From positions 203,092 to 230,591 of the forward strand of contig KV908419.1 in the NCBI GenBank assembly GCA_002005505.1: a stretch of DNA of 27,500 nucleotides. Direction: 5' to 3'. The position numbers were made by a program, and so were the translations under genes. This stretch comes from Botryococcus braunii (Eukaryota; Chlorophyta; Trebouxiophyceae). The notes beneath the pieces were generated by a model. That model did not search any database. It was not told where the DNA came from and saw nothing but the letters and a program-made list of their open reading frames with translations. Below, in pieces: positions 1 to 19,647 of the stretch; position 1 is the first letter of the stretch, and each line of letters starts with the position of its first letter.

Positions 1-81
<81 letters not shown>

Positions 82-94
82 CGCGCGCGCGCGC
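1..94. repeat. Compound microsatellite (CT)n-(GT)n-(GC)n
   Basis: A (CT)n run to about 43 passes directly into (GT)n to about 80 and then alternating GC to 94. The GT and GC part is an uninterrupted alternating purine-pyrimidine tract. Confidence 0.97.
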
Positions 95-494
95 ATGCCA
101 TGCTCATTCCCGCGCACGCTTGCACAGTTGTGTATGCGTGCATCACTGATTGACACTTCTGTCTCGGAATCATATCAAGGCAGGGAACACCAGCCAAAAG
201 GGGTTCGTTATGCAAATAAGGATTTCAGTTCTACAATACAAGCACAAATTAGGCCCTTGTAGTGGCCAGAATATTAACATGGTCAACCCTGCTGTTAGAT
301 TTCCTTTACTGAAATCCAATCGTGAGACCATTTGGCAAAATGTGCTGTGGACACGTAAATAGTACTGTTTTGATAGACGTTCCTTAGGCGCGTCGTTAAC
401 CATGAGGAGGGACGCACGCTGGAGGGACAGCGATGCGGGTCAAAACGAGTCTCCAATTAGGGTTGCCGGTCACTGGTCCCCCACCGACACTCAC
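95..494. other. Stretch without a supported gene
   Basis: Nothing firm was seen. A weak minus-strand 35-nt exon candidate lies at 310-344. Short ORFs on both strands show no recognisable product. Confidence 0.4.
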
Positions 495-5646
<5,152 letters not shown>

Positions 5647-5850
5647 CTGGGGAGAAAGTATGCAGTCGCCACCCCCCCCCCTCCCATATCGGCAGCAACA
5701 TTAACAACTTTGACAGCTCAGCAACACTTCCAAATCCACAAGCAGGCCAGTGGATCCCTACACATCTTGGCGACAATGTGGAAGGGCCGGGCACATTGTG
5801 GGGAGGAGAGGGATTGAGGCGCTGACTTGCAAATTAGCAGGCTGCCATAC

Positions 5851-7399
<1,549 letters not shown>

Positions 7400-7751
7400 C
7401 ACGTGTGAACCGAAAAGCAATGTTTATTTAAAAACTCTTGGCATTACCTTTCGGGATCACCCCAACTCTCGATGATGCGCCATATCCTGTCATTGGTCAA
7501 TCATATCTCGACCTTGGCTTGTAAATGCATTCTATCTGGCACTCTGTCTCAAGACCTCTTGGGGGAGCAAAATGGAGCCGTGTGCGAAACTGAATATGAC
7601 AGTTGCATGAAAATAGGTGGATTCGCAGAACACTGGTGATTGCATGCAAGAAGGGGCCCCAGGCAGAAATAAACAAACATGCCCACCCAAACTGTGAAGT
7701 TGTGTTGACATAGACTACATAAGCGTCAGGTGTGTGTCTTTGCTACGCATG

Positions 7752-7755
<4 letters not shown>

Positions 7756-7819
<64 letters not shown>

Positions 7820-7838
7820 GGGAATGGGAATGGGAATT
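7756..7838. repeat. (CA)n array with GGGAAT triplet repeat
   Basis: A perfect (CA)n from about 7756 to 7816 is followed by three GGGAAT-type hexamers (to about 7838). It sits just downstream (minus sense) of the last exon of the candidate secreted protein gene. Confidence 0.95.
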
Positions 7839-7871
7839 CACACGAATGGGAAGCGGGCGTATCAGAGCTTT

Positions 7872-9835
<1,964 letters not shown>

Positions 9836-10799
9836 GCACCTTCTTCAAATGTGATCTCAGGGTTCAAATGTCTCATGGACTGCCACTTTGCCCATCGTAA
9901 CCAGCACTCCAAGTGCAGTTCTAGTCAGTGATCGTAAAATATTAGTGGAAACCCCGTGGATTTTGATCAAAGATGTGGGTCATGACTGCAGGAGGTGAAA
10001 GTGTGCCTAAGCTAGCGGTTCCTAGTGGTCCCAAGCAGCCCTCAAGTGGGCGAATGTGGAAAGGCCAAGCTTGTCACGGGGCTTCACCAGCAGGTGTAGA
10101 GGGCGGGTTTCCAGCACCAATCAATTCTCGCTGAACGAAATCTATCGTTGTGAAGCCGCCTGTGATAACCTGCTCATCAGGGAGCCGACCGTGAGGCGGG
10201 CTTGCCTTCCGAGGAGGAGCAACGGCAACCTTCCACTAAGCATCGCAGCGACAGTAATCCTGATATTCTCTTAAAAGCATCCATCCCAAACTTGAATCTC
10301 AAGAGGGGGATATGAGGGTGCCTGGGAATGTATTTGAGACATTTGGACAGGGGTTCACCGATTCTGAGCATCACTCAGAAATGCAAGAAAAAGGCAGATA
10401 ACTTGTGTGTTAGGTTTTTGAATGCATTTCCAGCCTCAAAAAATAAGTTTCCGTTGCAATCAGGTGTGGGAGTACCTGGAAACCTTCGGCCGTTGCGGCC
10501 GACTCTTGGAGTGGCTTTGGGCTTTGGACGCTGGAGGGTCCAACATCAATGAAAGATTCTGGTAATGGCTGCCAGAACAGAAAATCATTTTACTGACTTT
10601 TCCTTCATTCTCTTTTAAGGTGTTTTGGTAAGCCCTTCGGCTTAACTCAAGTCAGCGCTGATACGTAATGGCAAGAAATCCATATGCCGTAAGCCGTTGT
10701 GACTTCACTAAATCAGTAACAAAGCGTGAAGAAAGAGTCTTATCTTGTAATAGTCGGGCAAGCCTGATAACTACGTGGGTACCGATGGGTTCGTCCACG
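9836..10799. other. No supported gene
   Basis: Short open stretches occur on both strands, for example a plus-strand frame at about 9861-9977 (GSNVSWTATLPIVTSTPS). There is no recognisable product or consistent exon chain. Confidence 0.35.
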
Positions 10800-11372
10800 T
10801 TACCTCTGTTTGGGCATTAGCGATGAAAACACACAAAACTCCGACAATGCAAAGCTGCAGAAAGTCAGGCTGGGTGGTCTTTCTTCCGTCCATTTAACAG
10901 ATTTCCAAAGGGCCTGAACAGACGCTTCCGGTTTGAGGTCTGATCTTGCGGAGCTTCGGGATCGCAACCGGAGTGATGCTGTCTTTTCGGACCACCTTAT
11001 CTTATTTTGAGGTCTACGGTCTGCCAATATTCTTGCTGTGACTATGCTTGAAGACACTGCCATATGCAGCCGGGCTGTCGGATTCAATGTTTGTCTTCCG
11101 ACGCGCAGAGCATTGGGCCCAGAATATCCGCACTTCATACCGGATTCTGTGAAAAGCAACCGTCGGCACGTGCCCATAAGTAACCTACTCACGCCAAACA
11201 CATCGAACCCAGAGGTAGATTCTACCTGGTACAACCATGATGTGCATATATGATTCGCTATGAAGGGCCTGAATAATCGTCGGAGAATACAAATTTCACC
11301 CTTCTCACCGGACTGTGTCGCACGACATATGATGAATCTGGAGTCAACAAACGAAGGCGCGTAAATGAACAA
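10800..11372 (-). other. Longest non-repeat ORF of the central region, unidentified
   Basis: A minus-strand ORF of 190 codons with no recognised motif. The plus strand of the same DNA also has long open frames broken by two stops (11038-11253 is open for 71 codons, with PTRRALGPEYPHFIPDSV). Both strands look moderately coding-like. This could be a decayed gene or transposon remnant, or chance. The coding strand cannot be decided. Confidence 0.2.
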
Positions 11373-13066
11373 GCCGGTACGGGCAGAACGACTGATGCGG
11401 CGGGACGCGGCAAGCTCTTCAAATAATGCGACCGAAAATGTGACAGCCAGCCTTCACTATGATGTAATATTTCCTTCCCTCCTTCACGAGTGACCCTCGT
11501 CTGGGAAAATGGACTATTGGCAAAGATTTCATTATGAATATACTCTATATTTGCCTCACTTTCTTCATAAAAAACACTGCGAAGTACACAGGAACATGAC
11601 ATGTAGTCATCCAATACAATGCTGAATTGTGCCAATGTCAACGTAGGTGACAAGGTTGGAACTTTGGAGCCTCCTGAGGCAACCCTAGAAATTTTGAAGT
11701 ACCCGGACGAGAAGCCCTCATCGAGATTTTTGCAAATTTGACTTTGGGTCCGCAGACAAATTCAGGAACCTGTCTGTCATGTTCCGCAGTTTGTAGATAA
11801 GTGGTGGGGCAATTCTGCCCTGCCTTGGGACATTCTGTGCATTTCATAACATCGTCAAGTGAAGTCGGCCACAGGCTGGTACTCCCAGCACTGCTTCCCT
11901 CCCCGGAAGTGCGATTATTCCGAGGATATTCTCTGCAATTGCTCCTCCTTCATCTGACAGCCCAAGCGTGTGACTGGCATAAGGGAAGGAAGGAATATTG
12001 CATTATGACAGTCATTCAATAAAAGCCCCAAGAATTAATTTGAGCGCTGGAAAGAAAAAAGGTCTCTCGCTCACCCTTCTCTACACATGCATGGCTGTTT
12101 GATGATAGAAGACTAGAGGAGCCGCTTTCCGGATCGCCAGAGATGAGTAATCCACATGTGAATTACTCATCCTGTACAGGAGTACTTGGCAAGATCAATC
12201 CCGCACTTCATAGTATTGGGGGGGGGGGGGAAGGTCTAGACAGTACTGTGTAGCAAATAAAAAACTGTACAGTAAATGCGAATACGCACATTAGTAATCT
12301 AACTAGAAATAGTTATATCATTAACGACGTTCACTTGTTGAGATGAAGAAGGGAGGAAGGAAGAAAGGAAGGAGGGAAATAATCTGGAGCGCTTGAATGG
12401 AAATTAGGATACCTTTGCTGATGTTCATTCTGCTGGAGCTGCGATTGCCACGCCAGTATGGCGCCTGGAGCTATCGTGATCTGATTGATCAATTCTACCT
12501 GCGACCTGCGACTAGTTGGCCAGACATGGGTTATTCATTGTATTGCCATTCCCTTCAGCACTAGTGGCTGGTCCTCGATGATTGCATTCCTTCCTTCCGT
12601 CCTTATGGGTACCCAACCGGTTAATGCTAGCAACAAACACGATTGCATTAGACCCCGGACATGCCTTGGGACATGCCTTGGGCAAAGACGAAGAAGGGCC
12701 CTGATTGGTTTGATTTGTTATGTCTGAGGCATCAGTCGCTTCAGATTCCACGCTTGTTAGTAAGTGCTAATGACGCCTACTTGCCTCGCCTTCATGAGAG
12801 CTAGCTAGACTTCCTTGCACATGTTATGCTTAAGGCTGTGCAGCTGCGCAGCCTGCATATAGCGTTGCTTTAACGAACCTTCTGATAATCCAGCTAGCCC
12901 AAAGATGCCGTATGTGGCCATGTGGCCATTATGTATCTTGATGCTGCATATCGACACGTCTGCGGCCTTCTTGGGCTACCAACTGTTTGCACCATCACAG
13001 ATGCACGGTCCATGGACGACGAAAGGCGCGTTGAGTCATCCCACCCAAAAAAATGGAGTACGGAGA
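11373..13066. other. No supported gene; small palindromes and a GGAA-rich patch
   Basis: It holds a G-run near 12218-12230, an AGGAAGGA-type purine tract at about 12345-12378, and an imperfect 30-bp palindrome at 12142-12171. Short ORFs have no recognisable product. Confidence 0.4.
12142..12180. repeat. 30-bp palindrome with one mismatch plus adjoining 10-bp palindrome
   Basis: Arms GATGAGTAATCCACA and TGTGAATTACTCATC pair at 14 of 15 positions with no spacer. CCTGTACAGG (12171-12180) is a perfect palindrome sharing the last base. Confidence 0.9.
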
Positions 13067-13098
13067 AGTTATCCAGGATAACGTTATCCTGGATAACT
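13067..13098. repeat. 32-bp perfect palindrome
   Basis: AGTTATCCAGGATAAC is followed immediately by its exact reverse complement, with no spacer. The flanking GAGA and CTC allow the stem to extend further around one unpaired base. Confidence 0.95.
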
Positions 13099-13303
13099 CT
13101 CAACAGTTGTACTGCATACATTGTCACCTCACCCAGCTGCATACGACATGCAACTTGGTGCGCAGACCAAGATTACCAACACAGAGCAAATATGATGTTG
13201 GGCATCCATTACAACTCATTGGGATGAACTCCAGACGATTTGAACCTCCAGCAATGAAAAGCCTCCCTAGAACTTTTCCCATTGGTAAGCTCTTAAACTG
13301 ATG

Positions 13304-13466
13304 TAGGTAACTTTGCAAGGTTACCTATATCATTTTAGCGCCATCAATCGATGGCGCTTACAGCCAACAGGCCTACGAATTGATTAAACTTCACTTTACA
13401 TCTGTTTCAAAGAAAATAGCTGCTGGCTTCAATTGTACCCCTCAAGGCTACTGCAGGGCCCTGCAG
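13304..13466. repeat. Cluster of three short inverted repeats
   Basis: TAGGTAAC/GTTACCTA with an 8-base loop (13304-13327), AGCGCCATC/GATGGCGCT with a 4-base loop (13337-13358), and the perfect 16-bp palindrome CTGCAGGGCCCTGCAG (13451-13466). Confidence 0.88.
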
Positions 13467-13951
13467 GCAATTAACTTGTAAGCCTATAAGTCTATAAGCT
13501 GTTATGGGAACAGCATTGCCTGCTTCCTGCTGTGTCGCTTGACCTTACCACGGGGTCAGATGTACATGTTCGTTCGAGAAGGCAATGCTGTCAACGTGAC
13601 AAAACAGCTCACAGAATGCGTAGCTGGCCCACGGGCAACCACTGGCGAGTATGCGCAGCTCGAGCTCAACTCAGGTGCCGGCATGCCATCGCCAAGGTAC
13701 TATGCTTGAAGCATTCTTGGGCAAAGCGGATCGTTGCCGCGAACAAGGCATCTTCTGCTCATATTGTAAGCTAGTGAAAGCGCAGGCGCCGCGCTGCCCC
13801 TAAATCCGTTGTTTCTAACAACCAGCCTACTTAGGCTGGATCATGGGAGTACTCCTAGAGGTGCATGCTATTATGCAATAGTGCAGGTAGGTGTAGGCTT
13901 AGAAGAGTTATTCCGATGTGCTAATATACTGCATGACATGTTGAGATACTG

Positions 13952-14233
13952 GTGCAGCTGCAGGTTGGCTTGTTTTGCATAACAATACCAATTGGCTTCA
14001 AGTGTAAAGAGCAGAAGCCATCAGGGTGTTTGAGGGCAGATTTGGAACTTCTGCAGCAGTACTGTGGTCGTAAAGTCAACGTTTTAGAGACAGGTTGTAA
14101 CGTGACAACTACTGATCGCGATCTTGGTTGGAGAAGTGAAGCCCGTATGAGGGATTTGAGCTTCGAAATGCAAGCGCAGGTGTTTCCCCTTTGTATCTTG
14201 ATATCATTGTGCATTGGGATATCATCGGGGTAA
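13952..14233 (+). other. Coding-like island, possibly an exon
   Basis: An open plus-strand frame of 93 codons. Its central part (YCGRKVNVLETGCNVTTTDR, then DLGWRSEARMRDLSFEMQ) is bounded by TTCTGCAGCAG before 14060 and GCGCAG|GTGTTT near 14180, as an exon would be. No family is recognised and no neighbouring exon joins it convincingly. Confidence 0.22.
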
Positions 14234-14299
14234 CATAACCGCCATACTCTTATGACAGCTTGTAATCCATGTGCGCACTTGCCCAACCAAGAAAGGCTC

Positions 14300-15078
14300 G
14301 AGATATGCTGCAGGATGCGCTTGGGACGAAGATTTGATTTTGGAAGTCTACAGTTATGTTTACACCGGATGTTCTGTCACACCCACAAAATATAACTTAA
14401 TTGTCCACAACCACCGACATGATTTTTACCGATGAAGTTAATACTGGAAGTAATTCGACGCTGTGATATGGGCCAGCAAGATGTAGCGCGCATTTACGCT
14501 TGCGGGATGGTATCAGCCACATGCAGCGAATGACGGACTGGCATCGCTAGAGTAAACCTGACCAAGTAAAATCTTCGTTCTTACTTCGGAACGAACATAA
14601 TGGTGTACCCGAATTCTGATGTCTCCGCTCCCAAAAAAGATTAATGTACTGCCAGAGACGCACTAGAACTCTCCCGCAATCCCTGCACCCTTAAATTTGC
14701 AGAAGCTGCAGAATTTCGCAATGCAGCGGCGGTACCATGGAATTGCCACAAGTATAAAGGTGGTCACACCCTCGTGAGTGAGGCAAATCTGGTCTCAATG
14801 CACGTGTATCAGTTTGCTTCACGTACGTGGGGATCGAGATTCACAGGTCTCCCCTCCACGGGAGAACTGAGGCAATCATCAGTTGCACAAGCGTCCCCCC
14901 ATTCCAATTGGTAATGGGTCAAAACCCACGAGTGAGGCTGGCAGTAGGCCAGATCGGTAGAGAAGCACAACTTCGTATGCGTATGAATAGGCTATAAGCA
15001 ACTATTCAAGGCTGATCGTTCCACACTTCTTGGTAACTAGAGTTCAAAGATGCCCTCACTGCGTCACTGGCATGTAAA
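14300..15078. other. No supported gene
   Basis: No exon chain, repeat array or RNA gene was seen. Confidence 0.4.
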
Positions 15079-15699
15079 TTAGCCGGGAGCGCAGATGGTA
15101 CTGAAGTAACAAGTAAATGTGCAAAAAATGCCATTTGTTGCTACTGCTGATGCCATGCTGGAGCATGTAGAACCCAAGGATGATTCAGTTGTAGTGATAC
15201 AAGGAGTTCGTACTGGAAGAGGCCAATAAACCAGTTGCCTTCTGCTTTCATACCCTAGCAACGACTCGATACTAGATGTCGGTTGTACAATGGGGCCTTC
15301 GTGTACCATTGGTAAGAAGCTGCCAATGATACTACATGTACTAGATGTACTGTTTCTGCAGCCACCGTGAACACAAGACCAGGCAAAATAATTCCACCCG
15401 CTCAGGCAGGTAAAGCTCATGCTCAAGTGAACATACTGCAATCCACTGGTCAGCTAATCTTGTGATCACCTAGGATCTGCACAGCAGGGGGCCCCAAACC
15501 CACTCAAATTTCACAAAACGGCTCGTATTGATGGCACGCCACACCCAGGCGTATCGATGCCTCCAATCCCTCTGAGGAACATCTCCAACTTCAGTGTTCT
15601 GACATCTAGAAGATGTCAATTGTTGGCCGCTTCAGCGGTACGGCAATTGAAGTTGTGAAGATTTACGCAGATGCCAAATAATCATGGCTTCTTCTTTAG

Positions 15700-16187
15700 A
15701 AGTCGGCATGTAAACAAATACGTTCCTCACGCGGGTTTCCGACCAAGGGAACATCCATTATGAAGGTGTACCCTGCAGAGCCTGAGCCCAACGGTAAAAG
15801 TCAACTTGACCAAGACATTCCGTCCCACGGAGAATGCAACCTTCTGCGGCCTAAACTGTTCAGCCGTTTAGATAGTCTTCTTGACGTCGGTCACGCAGGG
15901 CCAACGTTGTGAACAACACCACCATATCCTTACTTCAATGTCATCGCGGATACCCAAGATCCCACGATCTGAGGACTCGCACGCTCTTTTTGACGTACAA
16001 CTACTTCAGAATGTGTGTCAACGGCACATCAGTACGTTATATCTGCGTTGCAGACAACAACAAAACACAGAAGGCAGACCATGAGTTAGTTACTCAGGCC
16101 TTAAATGAAGATAGACCATCGATTTTCAATGGAGACTACGAGCTAAAGCGCTCTCACCAAATGCAAGTGAACAACAGCTTGCCGTAA
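15700..16187 (+). other. Two overlapping coding-like frames, possible exons or decayed gene
   Basis: After a good acceptor (GGCTTCTTCTTTAG), one plus frame is open from 15700 to a TGA at 15912 (70 codons, with MKVYPAEPEPNGKSQLDQ and LFSRLDSLLDVGHAGPTL). A second frame, open from 15885, continues to a TAA at 16187 (with MCVNGTSVRYICVADNNK). The shift of frame across a 28-base overlap could mean a frameshifted pseudogene or two alternative exons. No family is recognised. Confidence 0.25.
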
Positions 16188-16354
16188 CGTCCTTGGTGCT
16201 GCGGTTCTAGCTTTAGCAAGCAAGTACCCCTGAACGCGTCCTTAACAAAGTCAACGGGCCCAGTACATCCAACCTCCTCCTTCTGAGTCCTTCCGCATTG
16301 GCACTCCCTGACCCTGAAAGCGCTGGCTCTCTGTCAAACTCCAAACTAAAATGT

Positions 16355-16742
<388 letters not shown>

Positions 16743-16763
16743 CAATTACTCTACACCTCTGGA

Positions 16764-16815
16764 GGGGGGGGGGGGATGCACTTCTCTGCTCTTGTCCTCA
16801 CTCCAACGTAACAAT

Positions 16816-16865
<50 letters not shown>

Positions 16866-16915
16866 ACGCGCGCGCGTGCGCGCGCGCGCTCGCACGCGTG
16901 TGCACTGCATCCCCA
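16764..16915. repeat. G-tract, (GT)n and GC-alternating tract
   Basis: An 11-13 base G-run (about 16764-16776) precedes (GT)n from 16816. This passes into CGCG/TGCG alternation to 16889 and continues with one break to about 16915. It is an alternating purine-pyrimidine tract of roughly 70 bp or more. Confidence 0.95.
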
Positions 16916-18436
16916 GACCCCGAATGAAGTTGCTCAGGCATGCATTATACTCACTTGCCAGACCTCAGCGTTCATGTGCGGCTGCAGACAACTGTCAATA
17001 CTCCGACGCACTTTTGAGTCACACATGCAGGCGCAATGCTGCCCCAGTATAGGGGTGGGATTGCCAAACTCAATACAAATGGCATGTCTCAAAGCACCTG
17101 TCACCATTCCTTCCATAACGGACCATATCTAAAAGAGGGTTCCCCTGTCTAATTATGCTTCTAACAGGGGAGAGGCTCTCCATTAAGGAGTCTTCACCTC
17201 AGAGGAACGCATTTGCGAGCCACTTGGCACATCCAACCTAGGACCCCATAGGAGGGCCTGCAACTAACATTATACTCAGCCGTCTACGACGATCTAATGA
17301 GGAAAGTTCCTTATGCAATTAACAATATCAACAAGGTTTAGTCTTCACTTGAAACTAATCTACCGGGGGAGGACCACCCCTTCAATGGCAAGTGATAGCA
17401 GCTGACATGGCAACGTTACCCAGGTGAAAGCAATGGCAGAGTACGTAAAAAGTGTGCACTTCAAGGAAATTATTTCACTATGGAAAGCATTACCATTCAA
17501 AATACGGTATGGACAAAATTGCAGATTGAGACTCCGCCGAACAGGACAGATAAAGAACCTACCATGCTTGGACACCATACCCTCACGCAGCAATGGAGCG
17601 TACGAATTCTAATTCCCCAGCCCCAGCGAGGGTGAGCTCTGACAAAGACATGCCATGACCCAATGCACTGACCAGTTGGCCTCCTACTTGACTCCAAAAG
17701 GCCGTTTGGACTTCCATCTCAAATATGAAAGAAAGTCTCGCTAAGAGACATTTTTGCCAGAACCCTTGTCTTGAGTGTGCTAACTTTGGGCACTCAAAAC
17801 AGGTATGTATCCACACCATTCACTAGGTTCAAGAACAGCGGAGGATCCTCGCAGCTCAGACACTTCTCCAGCCCAAGACAGGCCGGCCCACACATGTATT
17901 GATCCCTTTCATTGCCATGACGAACTTCCAACAACACTGTCAGATGTCAGCCAACCGCCACGAAAAGGGAACGTAAACTTCGCACTGCTTATGCAGGTGT
18001 TCAAATGTGGCCAGGTAAAAGGCCAAAGCACTTACCCTCTTGCCGGTGTCTTGGCCACGGCAGGTGTACAGACTGGCATTTGTTTGTTGCAAATGTCGGA
18101 CAAAGCATGCACTGCAAACATGGCAGTGTCACACCAAACTGTGGGCTTGGGGCGTCTCCTTCCACTCATTGAGAACAGCAACTTCTCCCCCTCCTCTTGC
18201 ATCACATGCCCTTTCTTCATCATTAACTCACACCCGCACCGCACATCGCCACCGTTCAGGCGGCCTTATAGACTCCCCTCATGACTCAACGCTTAATGCT
18301 TGGGGTGGCCAGGAGTACCTGGCATGTTATGCAGTCATCTCTTCTCGAGGGGGCCAGACACCGGCATCCCACACTGAAACAATATAACACATGACAAACC
18401 CTGGGCTTTGAAAACCCACAGACGGAAGTGCACCTG
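16916..18436. other. No supported gene downstream of the bZIP gene
   Basis: It contains short ORFs on both strands without recognisable products. The bZIP transcript presumably ends somewhere above or within this stretch. No clear AATAAA was seen on the minus strand. Confidence 0.4.
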
Positions 18437-18672
18437 ACAGCGTGGGGCAGTTAATGGCTGCCCCTCCCAGACACAGCCATGCGGCAGAGTGTGGCAGAAA
18501 ATGGTTTGTCTGCCCAGACACATCCATGCCAAGACGCAGCCATGCGGCAGAGTAGGGCAGAAAATGGTTGTCTGCCCAGACACATCCATGCCGCAGAGTA
18601 GGGGCAAAAATGGTTTTCTGCCCGGCAGAGCCATGCGGCAGAGTAGGGCAGTAAATAATTGTCTGCCCAGGA
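18437..18672 (-). repeat. Tandem hairpin repeat in the presumed bZIP 3' UTR
   Basis: About five diverged copies of a 45-47 bp unit, one enlarged by about 16 bp, begin 14 bases after the stop codon. The shared core CCATG recurs at 18477, 18524, 18540, 18586 and 18631. Each unit carries an inverted repeat with GGGCAG and CTGCCC arms of 5 to 7 bp around a 7-13 nt loop, so each can fold into a small hairpin in either strand's RNA. Arms are kept better than the sequence between units. Confidence 0.75.
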
Positions 18673-18685
18673 CGTCAGAGGGCTT

Positions 18686-19647
18686 TCAGTTGGTCGCACC
18701 CTCAAACTTGGAACCGACTCGGAAGTCAACTGGCAAAGATTCTGTGCGAAGGACTGCGGCCCTTCCACTATGGTCAACCCGCCACGCCCCAGAAGGAGTC
18801 GAGGGACGGGTGGCGGGGCTGCCCGTCTGGGAGACCGGCCCCTCACGGCCCCGGGGCAGAGTGATCTGGATTGTTAGCGATGCAGGGGCGCTGGGCATCG
18901 GCATCCCGAGATCGCGGGAGCGGTCCCGCGACACCATGCTCATCCCATGACATGTGGGCGGCCCTCCAGCTTGGGGTCCCCTCATCGACCCATCCATGTT
19001 CCACTGTGACCCGGTGACAGCTGGACGTGTGCACCACAGGGAGGAAGGCTGGTTACCTCCCCGCATCTGCAGGTGTTGGTCCAGCCCAGAGAGCAAGCTC
19101 GGCTGGCCCCATGAGTGCTGCATGCTGCCGGGATGAGCGAGGTGTGAATCCGGCATCTGCCCCTCTGAGGGTCCCATCTGAGGTGCCTCCTGTTTTATGA
19201 CGGGGTTTACATGAAGCTGGGGGAGGGGCTCAAGCATGTTGCAACCCCCTTGCTGCTGCGAGTGACAGTCCTTGAGGATCCGCAACAGGGACAGAGGGTT
19301 GGACCCCATCTGCGGCATCTCCTCAAGGGGGCTCAGCATCTGAGGGGTTCCCAGCATCGACAGGGACGTTGGAAGCACAGGGACGTCGGGGGAGTAGCCA
19401 GGAAACATCTTGTGGGTCAGAACCAAGCTATCCATGCCATTGGCTGCGCTTTCCAGATAGGGGTCCTGCGCTGTTCCCGGGGAAGAGGGAGACGTCGCTG
19501 AATGAGGGTGCATGCTGCTAACCTCCATGGGCCCCTCTCCATGGTGGCCTCTCACAGTGTCAGGGCCAGTGCCCAGCATGTTCACTCCCATCCAGGCTCC
19601 TGCTGGAGCAGACTCCGTCAATATCTGAGGCAACTTCAACACAGGAA
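18686..19647 (-). CDS. bZIP gene exon 7: Pro/Met/Ser/Gln-rich C terminus and stop
   Basis: This is a 962-nt terminal exon entered in phase 1 after GGCCAATAG, open for 319 residues to the stop codon at 18686-18688. The composition is low complexity (Pro, Met, Ser, Gly, Gln) with no folded domain recognised. One VIKQE sequence (Lys614 in the 782-residue model) matches the sumoylation consensus (hydrophobic-Lys-x-Glu). No long open stretch of similar composition occurs elsewhere downstream, so this is taken as the end of the protein. Confidence 0.6.

Noticed and set aside
12001..12040. Possible polyadenylation signal (CAATAAAAG, plus strand)
   Set aside because: No supported plus-strand gene ends nearby, so the hexamer is not meaningful on its own.
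18335..18846. Minus-strand ORFs with repeated PHGC-type peptides below the bZIP stop
   Set aside because: The repetition comes from the hairpin tandem array. The frames differ from exon 7, and the peptides are best explained as untranslated repeat.
18489..19501. Plus-strand ORFs of 72-153 codons
   Set aside because: They are antisense shadows of bZIP exon 7 and of its 3' repeat array.
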